From: CAVOXO01 sp963700425
GTDB lineage: Bacteria; Actinomycetota; Acidimicrobiia; Acidimicrobiales; Microtrichaceae
Direction: 5' to 3'
Length of the DNA: 64,000 bases
NCBI GenBank assembly: GCA_963700425.1
Contig: CAVOXO010000001.1
Coordinates: 1-64,000 of the forward strand
Shown here: piece after piece, positions 48,630 to 59,319 of the stretch
Numbering within the stretch: position 1 is the stretch's first letter
How the letters are laid out: the number at the start of each line of letters is the position of its first letter
Position numbers and translations under genes: made by a program
Notes under the pieces: generated by a model
Database searches by the model: none
What the model was told of the DNA's origin: nothing
What the model saw: only the letters and a program-made list of their open reading frames with translations

Positions 48630-49634
48630 GAACCGGCGGTAGCCGTCACCGCTGCGCAGCTCGTCGAGAACCACCCGAGCCCGCTGTGACCGAGCAGTGG
48701 CCAGCGCGCCACGGCGGTGGAGGTGGGCCTCGGCGAGGGTGAGGTGACGGGAGGACTCGGCGGTGGCCAGCCCGGTGTCGTCGAGGCGGCGGTCGATCTC
48801 CTCGAGGTGCCGCAGGTGGTAGTCGTTGCGCAACTCCACCTCGGCCTTGCTGGCCACGAACTGTCCCAGATGGAGCACCGCCCTCGGAGCGAGGCGTCGA
48901 ATGGGCAGAGCGGGAATGCCGATCTGCTGATCGGGGTGGATGCGATAGTCGACGAGCCGATCGGGGACGACGGCCACCTGAGCGGCTGCGGCGGCGACGA
49001 GCGAGATCCACCGGTCGTAGATCATGTCGGGAAGACCCAGGTGCAATCCCGTCGGAAACGGCAGGATCGCCGGAACCAGCGACGACCTCACCGCGGAGGT
49101 GCATCCGGACACGATCTGGCGGCACATCATCTGGCCGAAACTGTCCTTCGACATCGCCGACCAGTGTCGCGGAGAGAACCCGGCGATCTTCCAGCGGGAC
49201 CGCTCGATCCGCCGGCCGGTCGAGTCGATGAGCTGCGAATCCGAGAAGGCCAACAGCGCGGCGGGTTCGGCCTCGAAGGCCCGGACCATCACGGCGATCT
49301 TGTCGGGCATCCAGCGGTCGTCCTGATCGCAGATCATCAGGATCGAGCCGGTCGCCTGGACCATGGCCTCTTCGAAGGTCGCGCTGGTGCCGAGGTGGTG
49401 GCGACGGAGCGTCAGAGCGACGTCGAAGGGAGCGTTGTTCCGGAATTCCTTGAGGATGGCGCCGGTACCGTCCACCGACGCGTCGTCGACGATGATCACC
49501 TCGTCGGGGAGTCGGGTCTGTTGCGCCAGGCTGTCCAGCTGTTCCTGGACGAAACGAGCCCCGTTGCGGGTCGCCATGACCACCGAGACGGTCTCACGTC
49601 CGTGCCCGCGCACGAGTGGAATCAGAACCCCCAT
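48588..49634 (-). CDS. GT2 family glycosyltransferase (rhamnosyltransferase-like)
   Basis: ATG 49634, 348 residues. The GT-A fold is clear: TVSVVMATRNGARFVQEQLD, LPDEVIIVDDASVDGTGAIL, TGSILMICDQDDRWMPDKIA (DxD metal site) and YDRWISLVAAAAAQVAVVPD, with YRIHPDQQIG at the end of the fold. This arrangement is typical of rhamnan/O-antigen-type rhamnosyltransferases. The C-terminal ~90 residues are helical. It ends inside the 3' end of the MidA-family gene on the other strand. No other glycan genes adjoin, so the acceptor is unknown. Confidence 0.8.
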   Translation of the reverse strand: MGVLIPLVRGHGRETVSVVMATRNGARFVQEQLDSLAQQTRLPDEVIIVDDASVDGTGAILKEFRNNAPFDVALTLRRHHLGTSATFEEAMVQATGSILMICDQDDRWMPDKIAVMVRAFEAEPAALLAFSDSQLIDSTGRRIERSRWKIAGFSPRHWSAMSKDSFGQMMCRQIVSGCTSAVRSSLVPAILPFPTGLHLGLPDMIYDRWISLVAAAAAQVAVVPDRLVDYRIHPDQQIGIPALPIRRLAPRAVLHLGQFVASKAEVELRNDYHLRHLEEIDRRLDDTGLATAESSRHLTLAEAHLHRRGALATARSQRARVVLDELRSGDGYRRFSLGVATAVADLVR

Positions 49635-49699
49635 GGACTGATCACGATAGCCCGTGGAGACCCCTGATTGTCGGGTCCGAGCATGGGGAAAACTACCGT

Positions 49700-50509
49700 T
49701 CACGATCGGCGGGGTCGGATCTTGCGCCACAGCCGGGCGTAGAGCGCATCGAAGATCTCCGCCACCGCACGGCCTCGAGCGCCGGTCTGATGGATCGCCC
49801 TTCGATCGGCGGCCGCCTCCGCCAGGACCACCCGGTGGGGAATCGAGGGCGTCCACACGCTTCGAGCGCCCACGGATCGGCTGAGTTCCCGGGCGCGGAT
49901 CTCGGCGTCGTGGGAACGTGCCGGCACGCGATTGAGGATCACGCCGGCGACATCCAGCCACTGGTTGTGGTGGTGCCACACGTCGTCGATCAGATCTGCG
50001 ACCGGCTCCACGCCTCGTAGGCCCAGGGCCGTCGGCTCGACGACGATGAGAGCGTTGGTCGCGGCGGCGAGCCCATTCGCCGTCAGCGACCCCAGCGACG
50101 GGGGGCAGTCGATGAGTACCAGCCCGTACCCCTCCGACACGCCCCGCAGACCGCGACGGAGTCGGGTCTGGGGTCTGGCCCCCGACAACAGACCGTCGAG
50201 TCCGGTCCGGAGGACCTCCAGGGTCTGGAGATCGGGACTCGACGGGAGGACATCGACGAGATGACTCCATTCGGAGTGCACGACCGCGCCGGCTCCGGCG
50301 CCCGATCGGCCGGCCGACATCACGTCGGCCATGGTGCGGTCGAGCGACGAGGGGTCGATGCCCAGAACCCACGTCGACGCACCCTGTGGATCGAGATCGA
50401 CCACGAGACACCGATGTCCTCGGGCCATCGCCGCCGACGCGAGCCCGAGGGTCACGGTGGTCTTGCCGACCCCGCCCTTCTGATTGACGATCGCCACCAC
50501 CTCACCCAT
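49700..50509 (-). CDS. ParA/Soj-family ATPase
   Basis: ATG 50509 (MGEVVAIVNQKGGVGKTTVT) gives 269 residues with the deviant Walker A KGGVGKTT, switch/Walker A' VVDLDPQGASTWVLG and Walker B VLIDCPPSLGSLTANGL. TALGLRGVEPVADLIDDV and VILNRVPARSHDAEI match chromosomal ParA-like proteins. No parB and no clustered parS site was seen beside it, so this is an orphan ParA, perhaps positioning a cellular cargo rather than the chromosome. It is divergent from the M20 gene. Confidence 0.85.
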   Translation of the reverse strand: MGEVVAIVNQKGGVGKTTVTLGLASAAMARGHRCLVVDLDPQGASTWVLGIDPSSLDRTMADVMSAGRSGAGAGAVVHSEWSHLVDVLPSSPDLQTLEVLRTGLDGLLSGARPQTRLRRGLRGVSEGYGLVLIDCPPSLGSLTANGLAAATNALIVVEPTALGLRGVEPVADLIDDVWHHHNQWLDVAGVILNRVPARSHDAEIRARELSRSVGARSVWTPSIPHRVVLAEAAADRRAIHQTGARGRAVAEIFDALYARLWRKIRPRRS

Positions 50510-50573
50510 GCCCACATCGTCGCCGCGTCGGTGCGGTCGGTGCCAGCCCGTGTGGGCCGGGGGCCCCGACCGC

Positions 50574-50579
50574 TACCTT
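50574..50579 (+). promoter_or_regulatory. Possible -10 element (TACCTT) upstream of the M20 gene
   Basis: GCTACCTT fits the actinobacterial TAnnnT -10 consensus and lies 28 bases before the start codon. No convincing -35 box is seen. Similar GCTAnnnT strings occur close to other starts in this window (57,936; 53,665). Confidence 0.25.
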
Positions 50580-50607
50580 GGGTGGACATCTCGACAGGGG
50601 GTCTCAC

Positions 50608-51843
50608 ATGACGATCACCGAGCACTCGACGTCGGGTGACGACATCGACCTCGTCTGGGACGACGTGGTGGCGCTCCGCCGCGACATCCACCGGCAACCC
50701 GAGCTGGGCACCGACAACCCCCGCACCCAGGCCCGGATCCTCGATGCTCTCGATGGCCTCGACCTGGACGTGTCGGTCGGAACGTCGGTCACGTCGGTCA
50801 CCGCAGATCTGCACGGCGATCGCGACGGCCCGGTGATCCTGCTCCGGGCCGACACCGATGCACTGCCGATGACCGAGGAATCGGGTGAGGAGTTCTCCTC
50901 GGAGGTCGAGGGCAGGGCTCATTCGTGCGGGCACGACGCCCACGTGGCCATGCTGGTCGGTGCGGCGCGTCTGCTCGCAGAACGCCGGTCCGAGCTGGGA
51001 GGTTCGGTCCGATTCGTGTTTCAGCCGGGGGAGGAGGGCGCGGGCGGGGCCCGCAACATGATCGAGGAGGGTGCTCTCGAGATGCCGGACGGCCGCAGGG
51101 TGGGCGCCGCGTTCGCACTGCACGTGTCCCCGAACCTCCCTACCGGTTTCGTGGCGTCGCGGCCCGGTGCGCTCCTCGCCGCGACCGACGACTTCCACGT
51201 GGTGGTCCGGGGCCGTGGCGCCCACGCCTCGACGCCGCACTTCGGCAACGATCCGGTCCCCGTCGCTGCGGAGATCGTGCTGGCCCTGCAGAGTTTCGTG
51301 ACCCGTCGGGTCGATGCGTTCAATCCGGCGGTCCTCACGATCGGTCGGATCGCCGCGGGAACGACGACCAACGTCATCGCCGCGTCCGCCGACATGGACG
51401 GAACGATCCGGACCGTCTCGGACGCGACCCGCCTCGCGGTGACGTCGGGGTTCGACCGGGTCGTCACCAACGTCGCCGCCGCCCATGAGTGTGATGTCGA
51501 CATCGACCGGCAGGAGGGCTATCCCGTCACGGTGAACGATCCGGCCTTCGTCGCCTTCGCCGTGGAGTGTGCGGAGCGAGTGGTCGGCGAGGGTCACTAC
51601 TTCGAGCTTCCCTCCCCGATCATGGGAGCCGAGGACTTCAGCTACTTCCTCAGGGAGGTGCCGGGAGCGATGGTGTTCCTCGGCGTGTGCCCCGACGACA
51701 TTGCGAACTCGCTCGAGGCCCCGTCGTGTCATTCGAACCTGATGCGTCTCAACGAAACCGGGATGCGTGAGGGAATCGCACTCCACGTCGCGATCGCGAC
51801 GGCGTGGTTGGACTCCGACCGCGGGTCAGGCGCGCTCGCGTAG
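50608..51843 (+). CDS. M20-family amidohydrolase (hippurate/N-acyl-amino-acid hydrolase type)
   Basis: ATG 50608 follows a GGGGG ribosome site. The 411-residue cytosolic metalloenzyme has VVALRRDIHRQPELGTDNPR, VILLRADTDALPM (metal Asp), AHSCGHDAHVAMLVGAARLL (metal His and neighbours), FVFQPGEEGAGGARNMIEEG (catalytic Glu pair) and PIMGAEDFSYFLREVPGAMV. These are the M20D motifs. It cleaves N-acyl or N-aryl groups from amino acids; the substrate is unknown. A convergent Lrp-type regulator overlaps its 3' end by 18 bases. Confidence 0.88.
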   Translation: MTITEHSTSGDDIDLVWDDVVALRRDIHRQPELGTDNPRTQARILDALDGLDLDVSVGTSVTSVTADLHGDRDGPVILLRADTDALPMTEESGEEFSSEVEGRAHSCGHDAHVAMLVGAARLLAERRSELGGSVRFVFQPGEEGAGGARNMIEEGALEMPDGRRVGAAFALHVSPNLPTGFVASRPGALLAATDDFHVVVRGRGAHASTPHFGNDPVPVAAEIVLALQSFVTRRVDAFNPAVLTIGRIAAGTTTNVIAASADMDGTIRTVSDATRLAVTSGFDRVVTNVAAAHECDVDIDRQEGYPVTVNDPAFVAFAVECAERVVGEGHYFELPSPIMGAEDFSYFLREVPGAMVFLGVCPDDIANSLEAPSCHSNLMRLNETGMREGIALHVAIATAWLDSDRGSGALA

Positions 51844-52287
51844 AGCGGCGAGGTCCACGTCGTTGAGCAGGAGCCGGGTAGTGGACTCCGACACTCCATG
51901 GTCGCGTTTCCATGACCGCAGCAACTCGTCCAGGCGTGAGACCGAGCCGGTCGACAGCCACAGCTGGTAGTCGAACGGGCCGGTCATGTGGACCGCCCGC
52001 TGGACCTCGGGCGTGTGGGCCAGAGTGTGCTCGAACGCGTCGGAGTCGGTCTCCGCGGTGAGGCGGACGTCGACCACGGCCTGAAGGGCGATTCCGAGGG
52101 CGCCGGGGTCGACGACGGTGGCGAACCGCCGGATGACCCCGACGTTCTCGAGCCGTCGAACCCGATCGGCCGTCGCCGTCGCGCCCAGCCCGACGCGATC
52201 GCCGAGTTCGCGCCACGTGATTCGAGCGTCATCAAGGAGTTCATCGAGGATGGCATGGTCCAATGAGTCAAGTACCGGGGTTTCCAT
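51826..52287 (-). CDS. Lrp/AsnC-family transcriptional regulator
   Basis: ATG 52287 gives 153 residues. Helix-turn-helix: LDHAILDELLDDARITWREL then GLGATATADRVRRLENVGVI. The C-terminal RAM ligand-binding domain follows (ALQAVVDVRLTAETDSDAFE, VQRAVHMTGPFDYQLWLSTG). The gene is divergent from a LysE-type exporter 67 bases away, the classical arrangement in which an Lrp- or LysR-type regulator controls amino acid export. An amino acid effector is expected. Confidence 0.88.
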   Translation of the reverse strand: METPVLDSLDHAILDELLDDARITWRELGDRVGLGATATADRVRRLENVGVIRRFATVVDPGALGIALQAVVDVRLTAETDSDAFEHTLAHTPEVQRAVHMTGPFDYQLWLSTGSVSRLDELLRSWKRDHGVSESTTRLLLNDVDLAALRERA

Positions 52288-52354
52288 GGTCAAAGAGCCT
52301 ACAGGGAGCAGAAAAACCCGCATTCGTCGGCTCGTTCGTCGGCATCATGGACCC

Positions 52355-52960
52355 ATGGGTTCCTTCACTCTCGGCTTCGCCTCGGCGGCCCCGCTCATGT
52401 TGATTCTCGGACCGGTGGCCGTGCTCCTGCTGGACACCGGCATGGAGCGGGGATTCCGTTGGGGGTGGCCGGCTGCCGCGGGGGTCGTGGTGGCGGACGC
52501 CACCTTCGCCACGGTGGCGTCGGTGGCGCGTGCCGGCCTCGCGACATGGCTGGACTCCGTCTCGTCGCTGACGCCGATCGTGTCGTCGATCACGTTGGCG
52601 GCCGTCGGCGTGTGGCTGTTGGCGACGAGCCGCAGGCCGGGCCGGGACGATATGGGTCCATCTGAGGGGACCGTGCAGGTCGACAGCGGCGATCGGCTGC
52701 GGCTGGCCCGAAACTTCTGGGCCCTCACGTCGGTCAATCCCCTCACCGTCGTGGCTTTCGGCGCCCTGGTCGTCGCCGCCGGCCCGGCGGCATCGGGACC
52801 CGGGTGGCCGGTCGGGGTGGCGCTCGCGTCGCTGACGGTCCATTTCGCGCTCGTGGCCACCGGGGCGTCGGTCCGTTCGTTGGTCGGCCCGTCCGCCATG
52901 TTGCACCTGCGGGTCGGCGGTGGTCTCGGGGTCCTGGCCCTGGCGTTCCTGGCCCTCTGA
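52355..52960 (+). CDS. LysE/RhtB-family amino acid exporter
   Basis: ATG 52355, 201 residues, about six helices: MGSFTLGFASAAPLMLILGP, GVVVADATFATVASVARAGL, SSITLAAVGVWLLATS, NFWALTSVNPLTVVAFGALV and GPSAMLHLRVGGGLGVLALA. The P(L/x)...GP opening and the NP in helix 4 are family features. Divergent from the Lrp-type regulator that probably controls it. Confidence 0.82.
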   Translation: MGSFTLGFASAAPLMLILGPVAVLLLDTGMERGFRWGWPAAAGVVVADATFATVASVARAGLATWLDSVSSLTPIVSSITLAAVGVWLLATSRRPGRDDMGPSEGTVQVDSGDRLRLARNFWALTSVNPLTVVAFGALVVAAGPAASGPGWPVGVALASLTVHFALVATGASVRSLVGPSAMLHLRVGGGLGVLALAFLAL

Positions 52961-52969
52961 GGCGATCGG

Positions 52970-53653
52970 TCAGTGGGCGTCGACCACGTCGCGATCTGCG
53001 AGGGTGAAGACGACGAGGGCCTCGGCGTAGGAATCGGTGTCATCCGTTCCCGACCAGTCCCAACGGCCGATCTGGGCGCGGCTCCGTCGACCGACCACGG
53101 CCCGGATGAGCTCGAAGGGATCGACCCGGACCGAGACCGCTCGTTGTGGGGTCGGCCGTCGTGGGATCCCCATCACCTCGACCGACAGTGGTTCCAGGCC
53201 GGCCGCAGCGGAGCGCTTCACGAAACCCGCCGCCGTCCCGGGAGCGAAGTCGGCGACGATGGGGTCGTCGCGTCCCCCCGGTCGTGCGAGGGCGCCCCGA
53301 ATGTCCTGTTCATGGGTCCACAGGTCGAGAAAGAGCCGGGGGTCCATGAGATCTCCGGCGCTGTCGATGAGGGACACCAGGCGTGGAGTGCTGTCGTCCC
53401 ACTCGGCCAACATCTCGTCGACCGGGACGTTCCGCCGGGCCTCGACCTGCAACGCCGTCCACGGATCGGTGGCGACGCCGTCGATCCGTCCGCTGATCAC
53501 GTCGGTGGCAGCGCCGATGACGTGGGCGAGGACGTCGTGCACGGTCCACTCGGGTGTCGCCGGAACCACGACGGTTGGCTCGTCGGGCCCGAGCGACGAG
53601 GCAACGTCGACGATCCGCCGCCGTATCCGCAGGTAGTCCTCCGAACCGGCCAC
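52970..53653 (-). CDS. Mycothiol-dependent maleylpyruvate isomerase-like (DinB-fold) protein
   Basis: GTG 53653 (VAGSEDYLRIRRRIVDVASS) is chosen; the frame extends to 53944 only as a shadow of acs. 227 residues. TPEWTVHDVLAHVIGAATDV carries the conserved W.v.dvlaHl metal-binding His, and PRLFLDLWTHEQDIRGALAR the second His (HeqDiR), as in the TIGR03083 actinobacterial family. The C-terminal domain (PFELIRAVVGRRSRAQIGRW) is the usual companion. Such proteins use mycothiol as cofactor, consistent with an actinobacterium. Substrate unknown. Confidence 0.82.
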   Translation of the reverse strand: MAGSEDYLRIRRRIVDVASSLGPDEPTVVVPATPEWTVHDVLAHVIGAATDVISGRIDGVATDPWTALQVEARRNVPVDEMLAEWDDSTPRLVSLIDSAGDLMDPRLFLDLWTHEQDIRGALARPGGRDDPIVADFAPGTAAGFVKRSAAAGLEPLSVEVMGIPRRPTPQRAVSVRVDPFELIRAVVGRRSRAQIGRWDWSGTDDTDSYAEALVVFTLADRDVVDAH

Positions 53654-53707
53654 GCGCGAGACGCTACCCTTCGGCGCGAACAGTGTCGCCTTGCGAGGGG
53701 GTTGTCG

Positions 53708-55726
<2,019 letters not shown>

Positions 55727-55737
55727 CCTCCCCGATC

Positions 55738-56226
55738 GTGGTCGACGATCCCACCAACTGGTGCTGGCGCGACGGTGTCGCCGACGCCGGCCCCGCCATC
55801 GTGTTCGACATGGACGGGGTCCTGTCCGACGCGGCCGGCCGCCAGCACTTCATCGAGCACCCCTTTCCCGACTGGGAGGCGTTCTTCCATGCGTGCGGTG
55901 ACGACGCCCTCATCGCCGAGGTCGCCCGGCTGCTCGAGCTGCTCGATGCCGACCACCGCATCGTTCTCCTGACGGCCCGGCCGCTGCGGGTCCGGCCCCA
56001 GACGCTCGCCTGGTTGGACCGGTACGGACTGCGCTGGGATCTCCTGATCATGCGCGATTTCGGCGACTACACCGCCAGCCGGACGTTCAAGGACCGCACC
56101 GTCGCCGAACTCCGTGACGTCGGCTTCGAGCCGAGACTGGCGTTCGAGGACGACCCGCGCAACGTGACGATGTTCCACTCCCGGGGGATTCCGTGCGTGT
56201 ACATCCACTCCGGCTACTACGACTGA
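55738..56226 (+). CDS. HAD-superfamily phosphatase (polynucleotide kinase 3'-phosphatase-like)
   Basis: GTG 55738 follows the acs stop by eleven bases. 162 residues: AIVFDMDGVLSDAAGRQHFI (motif I DxDG), HRIVLLTARPLRVRPQTLAW (motif II Thr, TARP), FKDRTVAELRDVGFEPRLAF (motif III Lys) and EDDPRNVTMFHSRGIPCVYI (motif IV). The TARP motif and short cap resemble phage/bacterial polynucleotide 3'-phosphatase-like HADs. Substrate not determined. Confidence 0.75.
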   Translation: MVDDPTNWCWRDGVADAGPAIVFDMDGVLSDAAGRQHFIEHPFPDWEAFFHACGDDALIAEVARLLELLDADHRIVLLTARPLRVRPQTLAWLDRYGLRWDLLIMRDFGDYTASRTFKDRTVAELRDVGFEPRLAFEDDPRNVTMFHSRGIPCVYIHSGYYD

Positions 56227-56335
56227 GGACGGTGCTCAGCGCTGCCGCGCGTTCACAGCGCCAAGGGAAGAACCGACCGGTCCGCAGCCGTTCGGTGAAG
56301 GCGATTCGATCCTTCCCGCGAGGTACAACATCATC

Positions 56336-57193
56336 ATGAAGAACACCGCCAAGACCGCCGTACTCCTCGCCGCCATGGGCGGGCTCTTCATGGCGATCGG
56401 GAGTATCTGGGGTGGGTCGTCGGGAATGACCATCGGCCTCGGGATCGGTCTCGTGATGGTCGGTGGCTCGTACTGGTTCTCGCGATCGGCTCGCCATCGC
56501 GTCGGCCCGGGCCCAGCCGGCGTCGGAGGCGGAGTTCCCGCAGTACTACGCGGTGATGCGAGACCTCTCGCAGTCGTGCGGGGATACCGATGCCCTCGTT
56601 GTACGTGGCGCCCAATCCCCAGCCGAATGCGTTCGCGACCGGACGGAATCCGTCCCATGCCGCGGTGTGTGTGAACTCCGGCCTGCTGGACATGCTGACC
56701 TGGGACGAGGTCCGTGGCGTGTTGGCGCACGAGATGTCCCACGTGAAGAATCGGGACATCCTGATCTCGTCGGTGGCGGCCGCCATCGCCATGGCCATCA
56801 CGTTCGCCGCTCGGATCGCGCATGTGGGGCGCCATGTTCGCCGGTGGTCGGCGCGACGAGGGGGCGGCATCGGCGACATCCTCATGATCGTGTTGGCCCC
56901 GATAGCGGCCATGCTGCTGCAGGCGTCGATCTCCCGTAGCCGTGAGTTCCAGGCCGACCGGTCGGCGGCTCGGCTGATCGGGACGGACGAACCGTTGGCC
57001 ACGCGCGCTCGAGAAGCTCGAGATCGGGGCTCAGCGGATCCCGGCGAACGTCAACCCTGCCCAGGCGTCGGCCTACATCGTTCATCCGCTGCGCGGTCGC
57101 CAGGCGCTTCTGCGAAGCATGTTCTCGACCCACCCGCCGACCGCGGATCGAATCGCCCGCCTGCGGAGCGGGGAGTGGAAGGGACTGGTGTGA
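56336..57193 (+). pseudogene. HtpX-like M48 membrane zinc metalloprotease, frameshifted
   Basis: ATG 56336. Two N-terminal helices (TAVLLAAMGGLFMAIGSIWG, MTIGLGIGLVMVGGSYWFS) precede the protease domain: MPSLYVAPNPQPNAFATGRN, AVCVNSGLLDMLTWDEVRGV, LAHEMSHVKNRDILISSVAA (HExxH zinc motif) and SRSREFQADRSAARLIG (third ligand Glu). It ends MFSTHPPTADRIARLRSG. Frame changes near 56,490, 56,585, 56,825 and 57,003. About 285 residues after correction. The family degrades misfolded membrane proteins; the name htpX is not given because actinobacterial M48 paralogs are numerous. Confidence 0.82.
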
Positions 57194-57207
57194 CCACGGG
57201 TCGTCGA

Positions 57208-57696
57208 TCAGTCCCGGAAGTTCCCGAACTGGAGCGGAATGCCGACAGTCGTGTTCCTTGCAGGCCGCGATCACGGTCTGAAGGTCGTCGCGCTTCTTGG
57301 CGGTGACCCGCAGTTCCTCGCCCTGGGTCTGTGACTGGACGCCCTTGATCCCCAGCCCCTTGATGAACTTGTTGAGTTCCCTGGCCTTCTCCGAGTTGAT
57401 ACCCGCGACCAGGGCCACCACCTGGCGAACCGTTCCCCCGACGCCTCTTCGACGGTGCCGTAGGAGAGCGCCTTGAGAGACACCTTGCGCCGGACCAGCT
57501 TCTCCTCGAGCACCTGGCGGAGAGCGGTCAGCCGATCCTCCGAGACCGTCGCCAGCGTGATCTCGTCGGCGCCGAGCTCGATCGAGCTATCGGTGTTCTT
57601 GAAGTCGTAACGGGTGGCGATCTCACGGGATGCCTGGTCGACGGCGTTGCGGATCTCCTGGGCGTCGATCTCGGAGCTGATGTCGAAACTGGCCAC
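57208..57696 (-). pseudogene. yajQ: YajQ-family nucleotide-binding protein, frameshifted
   Basis: GTG 57696 (VASFDISSEIDAQEIRNAVD). ATRYDFKNTDSSIELGADEI and LVRRKVSLKALSYGTVEEAS are the two halves of the first domain. After a shift near 57,420 come VVALVAGINSEKARELNKFI, KGLGIKGVQSQTQGEELRVT and KKRDDLQTVIAACKE. A shift near 57,245 restores GIPLQFGNFRD at the stop, TGA 57208-57210. These match YajQ (DUF520), about 162 residues, linked to cyclic-di-GMP or nucleotide binding in other bacteria. It lies just upstream of tRNA-Tyr, on the opposite strand. Confidence 0.88.
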
Positions 57697-57779
57697 GGTT
57701 CTCCCTTCGCCGACACCGATCGGCTCGCGTTCGCGAGGACTCGGTTCGGTCGTTCGACCGGCTATCGTAGCCAGCTCCC

Positions 57780-57862
57780 GGGTCGGTGCCCGAGTGGCCA
57801 AAGGGAGCAGGCTGTAAACCTGCCGGCTTACGCCTACGGAGGTTCAAATCCTTCCCGGCCCA
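57780..57862 (+). tRNA. tRNA-Tyr (anticodon GTA)
   Basis: The acceptor stem GGGTCGG (57780-57786) pairs with CCGGCCC (57855-57861), with discriminator A at 57862. The anticodon arm GCAGG-CTGTAAA-CCTGC has anticodon GTA. A long variable arm (class II, as expected for bacterial tRNA-Tyr) precedes the T arm with TTCAAAT. CCA is not encoded. TATCGT about 17 bases upstream could be its -10 box. Confidence 0.95.
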
Positions 57863-57935
57863 CCGAGGATCGCCCGGCGAGGAGACATCGTCCCTCGCCG
57901 GAGCGGTCACGGCGCCGCTGGACGAGGCGGTCCGC

Positions 57936-57941
57936 TAAGGT
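57936..57941 (+). promoter_or_regulatory. Possible -10 element (TAAGGT) for the liv operon
   Basis: GCTAAGGT ends ten bases before the GTG start of livH, which would give a leaderless or nearly leaderless transcript, a common actinobacterial arrangement. No -35 match is evident. Confidence 0.3.
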
Positions 57942-57950
57942 TCCCGCACC

Positions 57951-59319
57951 GTGTCGCATGTCACAGTGTCACCGAGGAGCGGAGGGACCCGCGTGGGGGT
58001 CGCCTCGGTCGTCCTCGCGGTCATCGTCGGCGTCGCTCTGGCAGTGATCTCGATGGGCCCGGCGGCCGCACAAACGGATCCCGCGGCGCCGACCGACACG
58101 GACGAGACGCCGAGCGCGTCGGCATCGTCGGAGGGACTGGCGGGGCGGTTCGTGAACCCCGATGCCGACAAGGCGCCGATCGTGGGAGTGACCGTCACCG
58201 TGGTGGACGCGGACGGAAAGGAGGTGGGCTCGACGACGTCCGATGACGAGGGCCGCTACGAGTTGGATCTTCCTGGTCCCGGCGCCTACACGGTCGTGTT
58301 GGACGTCGACTCGCTCCCCGACGATGTCTCGCTCACCGATCCGGATCGCACCGATTTGCAGGTCACCATCACGCCGGATCAGCGAAAGGCGGTGATCTTC
58401 CCCTTCGGTGAGCGGACCGGTGGGGTGTCGGGCATCGGACCGAAGCTGCTCCCGACCCTCCTCGACGGGGTGCGCCTGGGGCTCATCATCGCCATGACCG
58501 CCATCGGTCTGTCCCTCATCTACGGGACCACGCAGTTCACCAACTTCGCTCACGGAGAGATGGTGACCGTCGGCGCGCTCTTCGCCTGGTGGTTCAACCA
58601 GAGTCTGGGCCTGTCCCTGATCGTCGCCGCAGTGTTGTCGGTGTTGTTGTGTGGAGTCCTCGGACTCGTTCTCAACGTCGGGCTGTGGGAGCCGCTCCGA
58701 CGCAACAAGACCGGACCGTTCGGTCTGATGGTCGTCTCGTTCGGGCTGTCGATCGCGGCGATCGCCATCTTCCAGTTCTTCTTCGGCAGCCGGACCCAGC
58801 CGTACAGCCAGTACGTCATCCAGAGCCCGCTGTTCGAGCTCGGCAATCAGAACGTCCCGCCGAAGGCCATCTGGTCGATCGTCATCTCGGTGGTCGTCCT
58901 CGGTGGCGTCGGGCCTCTTCCTCCAGCGGGCCCGATTCGGCAAGGCCATGCGGGCGGTGGCCGACAACGGCCCTCTCGCCTCGTCGTCGGGGATCGACAC
59001 GGCGCGGGTCATCGCCTGGGTGTGGGTCATCGGCTCAGCGCTCGCCGGCTTCGGCGGAATCCTGTACTCGATCGACAATCAGGTGAGCTTTCAGCAGGGT
59101 CAGGGGATTCTGCTGCTGATGTTCGCCGGCATCACCCTCGGCAGTCTCGGAACCAGCTTCGGCGCCGCGGCCGGGTGTTTCATTCTCGGGATCGCCATCC
59201 AGATGTCGACCCTGTGGATCCCCACCTCGCTGAAGAACGTGGGCGCCCTCGTGATCCTCATCGCCGTGCTGTTGGTCAGGCCCCAGGGCGTCTTCGGGTC
59301 GAAGGAGAGGGTCGGCTGA
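57951..59319 (+). pseudogene. livH: Branched-chain amino acid type ABC permease (LivH) with an N-terminal secreted Ig-like domain (one frameshift)
   Basis: GTG 57951. Residues ~17-40 are a cleavable-looking signal (VGVASVVLAVIVGVALAVIS ending AAAQT). Residues ~60-150 form a carboxypeptidase-regulatory/SpaA-like beta-sandwich (VGVTVTVVDADGKEVGSTTS, DDEGRYELDLPGPGAYTVVL). The LivH permease follows: LGLIIAMTAIGLSLIYGTTQ, FTNFAHGEMVTVGALFAWWF, and, after a shift near 58,910, RARFGKAMRAVADNGPLASS (ATPase-contact loop) and GILLLMFAGITLGSLGTSFG. The added domain is unusual for LivH (normally ~300 residues; here ~456). It is the first gene of livHMGF. Confidence 0.85.
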
